A stretch of DNA of 29,500 nucleotides from UMGS973 sp963609975 (GTDB lineage Bacteria > Bacillota > Clostridia > Peptostreptococcales > Anaerovoracaceae). Both the position numbers and the translations under genes were made by a program. Numbering within the stretch: the first letter of the stretch is position 1; each line of letters starts with the position of its first letter. Shown here one piece after another: positions 23,988-29,500 of the stretch. Below the pieces are notes generated by a model. It was not told the origin of the DNA. It worked only from the letters and a program-made list of their open reading frames with translations, and made no database searches. The stretch is taken from assembly GCA_963609975.1 (NCBI GenBank), contig CAVDMD010000012.1, positions 1-29,500 on the forward strand, given 5' to 3'.

Positions 23988-24359
23988 CTATTTATCCATA
24001 GCTACAGGCGGTGGAGCAAGTGAACAAAGCAGCACAAGCGGTTCATTTCCCGTATTCTTTGTGTAATGCGGTTCTCCGCCCGGCATAAATACTGATAACC
24101 ATGGTTCAAGCCGGATATCTTCATCATAGCTGCCAAGCCTCATAAGACCGGTTCCCTGAAGCACAAAATAAGCTTCTTCATTATCATGGCTGTGGAACGG
24201 AAGCTCCTCTCCCGGATTTACAAAGCAGATTGTCACACCTACATGCTCTGAATTATTTATAGTCGGATGTACCAGCCTTCTGCAAAGGCCTCCCACACCT
24301 CTAAATTCCTGTCCTTCAGAAACTCTCATAACCAGTCTGTCTTTTTCCAGATTTTTCAT
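23988..24359 (-). CDS. Small single-domain cupin
   Basis: 123 residues with cupin motif 1 as PFHSHDNEEAYFVLQG (two His and a Glu for metal) and motif 2 as PGGEPHYTKNTG (His). This is a complete metal-binding beta-barrel. Small stand-alone cupins act as isomerases, lyases, dioxygenases or sugar-acid processing enzymes such as KdgF; an oxygen-dependent reaction is unlikely in an anaerobe. ATG at 24359 has GAGGTG at the right spacing; a GTG-started extension to 24368 would consume that site. It lies between dctM and the SDR gene, so it probably acts on the imported substrate or on an early intermediate. Confidence 0.85.
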   Translation of the reverse strand: MKNLEKDRLVMRVSEGQEFRGVGGLCRRLVHPTINNSEHVGVTICFVNPGEELPFHSHDNEEAYFVLQGTGLMRLGSYDEDIRLEPWLSVFMPGGEPHYTKNTGNEPLVLLCSLAPPPVAMDK

Positions 24360-24418
24360 TTCAATCACCTCATATCATATACTGTCGGAATTTTTAACCG
24401 GCTGATGCAATTATACTT

Positions 24419-25741
24419 CTAACCAAACAATTTCACAAGTACAAGTGACAGCGGTTCGCAATATGTGCAAATAAACAGCGCTACTATCATTACCGCAATA
24501 CACTGGTATAGCCACTTAAACATTGATTCCATCTTAATACCGCCTATTCTGCAGGCAACAAATGTGTTTACACCTACAGGAGGGGTGCACTGTCCTATAA
24601 CAAGGTTCATTACCATAATCAATCCGAAATGTATAGGATCTACTCCCAATGAAGTAACTACCGGCAGGAATATAGGGGCAAGAATAATTATAGCTGCCAG
24701 AGTTTCCATAAGCATACCTACAAACAGCAACAGTATATTAATCAGAAGCAGTATTATAATCTTATTGTCTGAAATGCCTGTAATGAAGTTTGCCAGATTT
24801 GTAGGTATCTGCTCCATAGTAAGTACACGCCCGAAAGACGTTGCACAGGCAACCAGCACCAGAACAGTACCTGATGTAAGCGCTGTTTTGGCAAATACTC
24901 TCGGCAGATCTTTGAGTTTAAGCTCTTTGTACACAAAAAGGCTTATGATTATAGCATAATCTGATGCTATAATTGCAGCTTCCGTTGGTGTAAATATTCC
25001 TGCATAAATACCGCCCAGAATTATTACCGGAACCATAATCGCCCATATAGCATCTTTGAAAGCTTTGCCCAGAGACACATTTTCAAGCTGCTCAGGCTTT
25101 TCATATAACTTCTGCTTAGTGTCGCTGAACTGTGCCTCAGGTGTTCCGAACTTATACTTCTTAGATACAAAATGTGAAAAGATTATAAGTATTATAGCAA
25201 GTAATATCCCCGGAACTATTCCTGCAAGGAACAGTTCAGTTATGGATACACCCGCAATAACTCCATACATAATCAGTGCAATGCTGGGAGGGATTAGCGG
25301 TCCTAACGCTCCTGCAGCTGCAGCAATTGAGCAGGCAAATCTCTTATCATAATTATCTTTTTCCATAGCCGGAACCATAATCCCGCCTATGCAGGCAACC
25401 GTTGCCGGTCCGGAACCTGAAATCGCAGCAAATATTGCACTTGCAAATACTGTTATTTTACTTAATGCGCCCGTTGATCTTTTCATCAGCGCTGAGCAAA
25501 ATCCTATAAGTCTTTTTGAAATTCCGCCTTCGAGCATAATATCTCCTGTTAAGATAAAGAACGGAACCGCAAGAAGTGTAAATGAATCTACTCCACTGAA
25601 AAATGATTGTATAGCCAAATCAATAGGCAGCGTTGAAAAGAACATAATGTATGCGGCGCTGGCAATTCCAAGCGAAATGGCAATGGGAACATTAAGCAGC
25701 AGCATTATAACGAATATAAGAATAACAATCAATCCGCTCAT
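24419..25741 (-). CDS. dctM: TRAP transporter large permease subunit
   Basis: Twelve-helix-type membrane subunit that drives substrate uptake with an ion gradient. 440 residues, the usual length. It begins MSGLIVILIFVIMLLLNVPIAISLG, and contains the family segments FFSGVDSFTLLAVPFFILTGDIM, ISGSGPATVACIGGIMVPAM and NLVIGQCTPPVGVNTFVACRIGG. The start codon overlaps the dctQ stop (ATGA), with AGGAGGAGG just upstream, indicating translational coupling. TRAP systems usually carry carboxylates or sulfonates. Part of the sigma-54 unit starting at 28986. Confidence 0.96.
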   Translation of the reverse strand: MSGLIVILIFVIMLLLNVPIAISLGIASAAYIMFFSTLPIDLAIQSFFSGVDSFTLLAVPFFILTGDIMLEGGISKRLIGFCSALMKRSTGALSKITVFASAIFAAISGSGPATVACIGGIMVPAMEKDNYDKRFACSIAAAAGALGPLIPPSIALIMYGVIAGVSITELFLAGIVPGILLAIILIIFSHFVSKKYKFGTPEAQFSDTKQKLYEKPEQLENVSLGKAFKDAIWAIMVPVIILGGIYAGIFTPTEAAIIASDYAIIISLFVYKELKLKDLPRVFAKTALTSGTVLVLVACATSFGRVLTMEQIPTNLANFITGISDNKIIILLLINILLLFVGMLMETLAAIIILAPIFLPVVTSLGVDPIHFGLIMVMNLVIGQCTPPVGVNTFVACRIGGIKMESMFKWLYQCIAVMIVALFICTYCEPLSLVLVKLFG

Positions 25742-26283
25742 TTCGTACCTCCTCCTGCATTATTTTCTTCTAAAAATTCCTCCACCTCAGCAGCTTCATC
25801 AAACTCCTCAAGGTCAGGGTTTCTGATGAGCCTGCAAATAAGCTGTACCAGTCTTATTGACATCAGAGCATGTCCGATAGGGATTGACGCATACATATAC
25901 GCCATCATTACTCCAAGGCCCATTGATACCTGGTGCGACGCATAGATATCCATACAGTAATCAAAACTGAAGATAGTAATCGCAACAGCATATATCAGGA
26001 ATATTACATTTCCCAATATAGGTATGTATTTTCTTATTTTTTTGGGATATAAGCTTTTAACTGCATCGATTTTTATATGTGCATTTTTGTATATTGCGTA
26101 CGCAGCCGAGATATATACCAGCCAAATAAAAAGATACCTTGCAAGCTCCTCAGACCATGAATTTGTATTATGGAATACAAACCGCATAACAACCTGATAT
26201 GTAAGCAATATCAGGATAGCTACCAAAACAGCAACGGATAACCATTCTTCTATACGGTTAAACTTTTTTTCTTTAGTGTTCAT
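25738..26283 (-). CDS. dctQ: TRAP transporter small permease subunit
   Basis: Four-helix integral membrane partner of DctM, 181 residues. Hydrophobic segments start at WLSVAVLVAILILLTYQVVMRF, then WSEELARYLFIWLVYISAAYA, IPILGNVIFLIYAVAITIF, and the last near AYMYASIPIGHALMSIRL, a typical DctQ layout with the conserved FVFHN-x-SWSEELARY region. The acidic tail (DLEEFDEAAEVEEFLEENN) is cytoplasmic. ATG at 26283 has AAAGGA about 8 nt upstream; an ATG at 26292 would sit directly on that site, so the shorter form is preferred. The stop overlaps the dctM start by 4 bp. Confidence 0.92.
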   Translation of the reverse strand: MNTKEKKFNRIEEWLSVAVLVAILILLTYQVVMRFVFHNTNSWSEELARYLFIWLVYISAAYAIYKNAHIKIDAVKSLYPKKIRKYIPILGNVIFLIYAVAITIFSFDYCMDIYASHQVSMGLGVMMAYMYASIPIGHALMSIRLVQLICRLIRNPDLEEFDEAAEVEEFLEENNAGGGTK

Positions 26284-26325
26284 CGCTATCATCCTTTCTT
26301 TGAGATTCTATTATGACAGCAGTTA

Positions 26326-27357
26326 TCAGTTCGCTCTGTTTTTCAGAAACTCTTCTACTGCTTCAACAGTGCCCTTACCCGCAACATCTGCATTTTTTTC
26401 GTAAACTTCGCGGCTGGCCTCCTTGAATTTCTGAAGCTCTGCTTCATCAAACTCAATTACCTTTGTATTCATTTCAGCTATAGTTTTAAGGGCTTCCTTA
26501 TCAAATTCCTCTTCATACTCTCTTACTGCAACAAGATAATCCTGCATACATTCATCAAAAATCTGTCTCATATCGTCAGGAAGCTCATTGTACCATTTGG
26601 CATTTACAAGCGGTACGTGCAGAAGAGCTGTAGGTTTTACAACTGCCAAATAATCTATTGCTTCTGCAAATTTATCAGATACAAACAGACCTGTAGATGT
26701 CATCATCCCGTCCACAGTGCCCTGCTGCAATGCGGTAAAAGTCTCACCGTAATTTACTATCGTAGCATTTGCTCCGAAAGAATTAACTGTAGCCATCTGC
26801 AGTTTTGCTGACAGTGTTCTGATTTTCTGACCTTTAAAATCTTCCAGACTTGAAACATCTTTAGTTGATCCTATTGAGCACCATCCAAGGCTGTATCCGC
26901 CTATGGCTTTTATTCCTGCTGCCTCCTCAAGTTTGTCAGACCAGCCTTCAGCAATCTCACTATCTAACACATCATAAAAATCCTGATTTGTTTCAAACAG
27001 ATACGGATAATCAAATACATTGTACTCTGCGATGTTTCCTATTGCAGCAAGTGACGATGTAGGACATGAGGTCAGTTCAACTATTCCCTGCTGTACTTTT
27101 TCCGCGTTTTCGGTATCAGAATTTGAAATGCATTTATTACCGTAAATTGTAACCTTGAATCTGCCGTCAGAGCGCTTTTCAAGTTCATTTTTCAGATAAA
27201 CCCAGCCTTCATGTATGGGGTCAGATTCTGAAGCAATATGTGATATGTTTACAATAATCTGATCATCATCTCTGTTCTGATTTCCGCATCCGGTCAATGT
27301 TCCTGCCATAAGAACAATGCACATCATTACAGATATGAGTAAAATGCCTTTCTTCAT
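26326..27357 (-). CDS. dctP: TRAP transporter substrate-binding lipoprotein
   Basis: Extracytoplasmic binding protein, 343 residues. Lipobox LTGC gives a lipidated cysteine at C24, as expected in a single-membrane organism. The mature part contains KGQKIRTLSAKLQ with R180, the arginine that clamps a carboxylate in most DctP proteins, and NYGETFTALQQGTVDGMM, the family signature. Hence the ligand is probably an organic acid rather than acetoin or butanediol themselves. GGAGGAAAAATTT precedes the ATG. First of the three TRAP genes, after the VOC protein gene by 24 bp. Confidence 0.95.
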   Translation of the reverse strand: MKKGILLISVMMCIVLMAGTLTGCGNQNRDDDQIIVNISHIASESDPIHEGWVYLKNELEKRSDGRFKVTIYGNKCISNSDTENAEKVQQGIVELTSCPTSSLAAIGNIAEYNVFDYPYLFETNQDFYDVLDSEIAEGWSDKLEEAAGIKAIGGYSLGWCSIGSTKDVSSLEDFKGQKIRTLSAKLQMATVNSFGANATIVNYGETFTALQQGTVDGMMTSTGLFVSDKFAEAIDYLAVVKPTALLHVPLVNAKWYNELPDDMRQIFDECMQDYLVAVREYEEEFDKEALKTIAEMNTKVIEFDEAELQKFKEASREVYEKNADVAGKGTVEAVEEFLKNRAN

Positions 27358-27381
27358 AAATTTTTCCTCCTGCCGTAATTA

Positions 27382-27849
27382 TTATTTCCTAAAGTATGGA
27401 TTTTCTTTTATCTCATATATCATTCCTATATCTTTATCTTCTGCATAAAAGCATCTTCTGTAACCGTTAATCTCATCTTCTGTTTCAGATTCAAAGACTA
27501 TCCTGTCTCCCCGGCTGCAGAAATGCTCTCTCCAGTAATCGTAATCATCAACACTGAAGCAAATATGGTGCTGGCCTCCGTTACCGGCTTCAATGAAGTC
27601 CCTGTGTACTCCTTCTCCGCTAACAGGCTGTATAACCTCTATTACACTTCCGTTTTCCATTGATAGCATTGCTATTCTAAGACAATAATTGTCTACAGCT
27701 TTTCCGTAGCTTCTCACCTTTGTCGGTCTGAATTCATACGGATTACCACACTTTATACCATAAACTTCTTCAAAACATTTTACCGTTTTCTCTAAATCCT
27801 CTACCACAAAGCCTACATGATGCAGGCCGTATTCCTGCAATGTTTTCAT
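27382..27849 (-). CDS. VOC (glyoxalase/methylmalonyl-CoA epimerase-like) protein
   Basis: 155-residue vicinal-oxygen-chelate fold protein. The metal ligands can be placed on the two beta-alpha-beta repeats: GLHHVGFVVEDLEKTVKCF (His 10/11), VIEVIQP (Glu), GGQHHICFSVDDYD (His) and MIYEIKEN (Glu), as in glyoxalase I and methylmalonyl-CoA epimerase. The reaction could be epimerisation, isomerisation or C-C cleavage of a 2-hydroxy or 2-keto acid. ATG at 27849 is set by AGGAGC 7 nt upstream; a longer frame to 27897 overlaps the preceding dehydrogenase gene and has no such site. Second gene of the sigma-54 unit. Confidence 0.88.
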   Translation of the reverse strand: MKTLQEYGLHHVGFVVEDLEKTVKCFEEVYGIKCGNPYEFRPTKVRSYGKAVDNYCLRIAMLSMENGSVIEVIQPVSGEGVHRDFIEAGNGGQHHICFSVDDYDYWREHFCSRGDRIVFESETEDEINGYRRCFYAEDKDIGMIYEIKENPYFRK

Positions 27850-27869
27850 AATACGCTCCTTTTTACTGC

Positions 27870-28892
27870 TCAGGGCTGTAACAAAACTTTTATACAATTA
27901 AGATTTTCAGCTCTATCAAATGCTTTTTCCCAGTCTTTGAGAGCAAACTTGTCCGTAATCATCGGGGTTACATCAATCTTTTTAAGCTCCATAAGCTTCA
28001 GCACACCACTCCAGCTGCTGTTTAAATGTCCGAATGCGCCTTTTACAGAAAGCTCCCTCATTGGAATAATCCCATAATCAACAGCAATGTTCTCTTTTGT
28101 TAAACCAACCTGCACAAGCGTACCCTTTTTCCTAAGAGAATTAAGAGCTTGTGAGATGGCAATTCCCGAACCAGAACAGTCAAAAGCATAATCAGCCATT
28201 TTTCCGTCTGTTATCTTTGTTATATAATCGACAGGGTTTTCTTTATCAGATACAATCGTTTGTATCCCTGCTTTTTGAGCTATATCAAGTCTAAAAGCAT
28301 CTTTTGAAGTTCCTGCCAGTATAACTTCCGCTCCGGCACTCTTAACAGTCTGAGCCACAAGCTGCCCAATAGTTCCCGGTCCGATTACAAGTACAGTATG
28401 AAACGGTTTTATTTCTGTATAATCAAACACTGCATGAAATGCTACAGCAGCAGGTTCGCACAAAGCCGCCTCTTCAAGAGATATTTCATCGGGAATCTTA
28501 TGTACAATTTCCTCTCTGACTGCTATATATTCACCCATAGCTCCATCAGTACCGTATCCTATAGACAACCGCTCACCGCACATAAGATAATTGCCGGACA
28601 TGCAATACTCACATTTGCCGCATACAATCCCTGCTGTTTCAGAAACAACTCTGTCACCAGCTTTGAAGCGCGTTACACCTTCTCCTACGCTTTCGACAAT
28701 TCCGCTGTATTCATGCCCCATAATCACCGGGGGGTTACAACCAAAATGTCCGCTCCTTATTTTTAAGTCCGTACCGCATATTCCTGCGTATGCGACTTTA
28801 ATAAGAACCTGTCCGTGTCTGGCACATGGTTTTTTTACATCCTCATAAGAAATCAATCCTTCTCCGTGTCCGGTTTTAATTACTGCTTTCAT
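27870..28892 (-). CDS. Zinc-dependent medium-chain alcohol/polyol dehydrogenase
   Basis: NAD(P)-dependent dehydrogenase, 340 residues. The catalytic zinc site is C39 (in GICGTD) with H60 and E61 (in GHEYSG); the structural zinc site is C91, C94, C97 and C105; the cofactor loop is VIGPGTIGQLVAQ. It belongs to the sorbitol/threonine/(R,R)-butanediol dehydrogenase branch. Motifs alone do not settle the substrate; the aco context suggests a vicinal diol or a 2-hydroxy acid derivative. AAGGAGG precedes the ATG. It is the first gene behind the sigma-54 promoter at 28971-28986, after a leader of about 67 nt. Confidence 0.92.
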   Translation of the reverse strand: MKAVIKTGHGEGLISYEDVKKPCARHGQVLIKVAYAGICGTDLKIRSGHFGCNPPVIMGHEYSGIVESVGEGVTRFKAGDRVVSETAGIVCGKCEYCMSGNYLMCGERLSIGYGTDGAMGEYIAVREEIVHKIPDEISLEEAALCEPAAVAFHAVFDYTEIKPFHTVLVIGPGTIGQLVAQTVKSAGAEVILAGTSKDAFRLDIAQKAGIQTIVSDKENPVDYITKITDGKMADYAFDCSGSGIAISQALNSLRKKGTLVQVGLTKENIAVDYGIIPMRELSVKGAFGHLNSSWSGVLKLMELKKIDVTPMITDKFALKDWEKAFDRAENLNCIKVLLQP

Positions 28893-28970
28893 TTTAACCT
28901 CCTTATCGTCAGATTCAGTCCAAACTGCCGCCTATAAAGACCACAGTCTCGCTGCCAATATATAACTGAC

Positions 28971-28986
28971 GCAATTTTCATACCAA
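28971..28986 (-). promoter_or_regulatory. Sigma-54 (-24/-12) promoter of the TRAP-dehydrogenase unit
   Basis: Minus strand reads TTGGTATGAAAATTGC: GG and GC exactly 10 bp apart, flanked by TT and TT as in the sigma-54 consensus. The base after GG is T rather than the preferred C. It agrees with the acoA promoter at 13 of 16 positions, which supports control by the same polymerase form and activator. Confidence 0.82.
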
Positions 28987-29108
28987 GCATATAACCATTC
29001 AGAAATAAAAATATCAGATTCGCCATATTTACTGATAAATTGCCTTTTTATTAATAGGCCTTTCGATATTTAATCTTTTCAAAAAACAATTCACATGCAC
29101 GACATATA

Positions 29109-29167
29109 TGACATGTTTGTCACATATGTCACACTTTAATTCTTAATAATATGACACTGTCATGTCA
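29109..29167. promoter_or_regulatory. Second TGTCA cluster, probable activator sites
   Basis: Six TGTCA/TGACA copies in 59 bp: TGACA at 29109 and 29152, TGTCA at 29118, 29127, 29158 and 29163. Two inverted pairs are visible, TGACA-TGTT-TGTCA (29109-29122) and TGACA-C-TGTCA (29152-29162). The cluster is about 125-185 bp upstream of the -24 element, the usual distance for sigma-54 enhancers. The same pentamer crowds the acoA/activator gap. Confidence 0.68.
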
Positions 29168-29258
29168 TATTGTATTATCAAAGCATCAAGTATTCAATGT
29201 TTTACTTGGTAATTGTACCATATACTTTTACTTTTCAATACTCTTTTTGTCCCATAAC

Positions 29259-29291
29259 AAAAAACAGCCGCTCCATATAAACCGACTGTTT
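29259..29291 (-). terminator. Terminator of the Rpn-like nuclease gene
   Basis: Minus strand AAACAGTCG pairs with CGGCTGTTT (9 bp, one G-U) and runs into TTTTTT. It lies 27 bp after the stop codon of the partial gene at the right edge. Confidence 0.75.
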
Positions 29292-29318
29292 AAATCCACC
29301 TTGACCAAGGTAATTATA

Positions 29319-29500
29319 TTATAGCTTTTCTATCTCTTCTAAAGGTAAGCCTGATACCTTAACTATGGTATTAATATCAATACCCTCAGACTTCATAGCC
29401 TTAGCCATCTCAATCTTCTCTGCTGCTCTGCCGGAAGCCTCGCCCTCTGCAAGACCTTCCTCTCTGGCATAATAAAGCTCACTGGCACGGGTATGCTCCG
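29319..29500 (-). CDS. Rpn/PD-(D/E)XK nuclease (putative transposase) family protein, C-terminal fragment
   Basis: Only the last 60 codons are in the window. The text ASELYYAREEGLAEGEASGR, then KIEMAKAMKSEGIDINTIVKVSGLPLEEIEKL, is the typical C-terminal tail of the Rpn-like family: a Glu/Ala/Gly-rich 'EGLAEGE' repeat followed by a short helix-turn-helix-like segment. The nuclease core would lie beyond position 29500. Members promote recombination by DNA cleavage and are often present in many near-identical copies, so this may be a mobile or multi-copy gene. The stop at 29319 is followed by a good terminator. Confidence 0.8.
   Translation of the reverse strand, partial: EHTRASELYYAREEGLAEGEASGRAAEKIEMAKAMKSEGIDINTIVKVSGLPLEEIEKL

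Larger units (their letters stand above)
28893..29318. other. Gene-free control region upstream of the TRAP-dehydrogenase unit
   Basis: 426 bp without a gene. Its left half contains the leader and the sigma-54 promoter, the middle holds a TGTCA cluster (29109-29167), and the right end holds the terminator of the incoming nuclease gene (29259-29291). Between 28990 and 29100 and between 29170 and 29258 I see only A/T-rich sequence. Confidence 0.7.

Overview
The window looks like chromosomal DNA of an anaerobic, low-to-moderate G+C Firmicute, most likely a clostridial-type organism. The grounds are an oxygen-sensitive class III ribonucleotide reductase pair, strong AGGAGG-type ribosome binding sites, lipobox lipoproteins, intrinsic terminators with U-tracts, and an acetoin-dehydrogenase type complex with its own lipoylation genes. 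A family or genus cannot be assigned from sequence alone. No rRNA, tRNA, CRISPR array or complete insertion sequence was seen.

Left part (1-12255), mostly housekeeping: nrdD-nrdG on the minus strand behind a good sigma-A promoter and an NrdR-like box; a GNAT acetyltransferase divergent from a lipoprotein that looks like a PepD/M20 peptidase stripped of its metal ligands; one reading frame joining a RarD/EamA permease to a metallo-beta-lactamase-fold hydrolase; a cysteine-rich membrane microprotein with a sigma-K-like promoter; an acidic hypothetical protein; then a plus-strand run of a small zinc-ribbon protein, pepF, nadK and an RluA-type pseudouridine synthase.

Middle part (12276-20754), minus strand: an eight-gene unit acoA-acoB-acoC-acoL-lplA-(free lipoyl domain protein)-lipA-lplA. 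It encodes a complete thiamine-dependent 2-oxo-acid/acetoin dehydrogenase complex together with the means to lipoylate it. It starts at a sigma-54 (-24/-12) promoter and ends at a terminator at 12211-12255.

Right part (21059-28986): an AcoR-type sigma-54 activator on the plus strand, followed by a second minus-strand unit: zinc-dependent medium-chain dehydrogenase, VOC/glyoxalase-like protein, TRAP transporter (DctP, DctQ, DctM), cupin and short-chain dehydrogenase. This unit also starts at a sigma-54 promoter, 13/16 identical to the acoA one. Both promoters have dense clusters of the pentamer TGTCA upstream (11 copies and 6 copies). I infer that the activator encoded between the units drives both, giving a two-operon regulon in which a TRAP-imported, probably carboxylated, substrate is oxidised and feeds the lipoylated dehydrogenase complex. 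The substrate is unknown. The window ends in the C-terminal part of a PD-(D/E)XK (Rpn-like) transposase-family nuclease.
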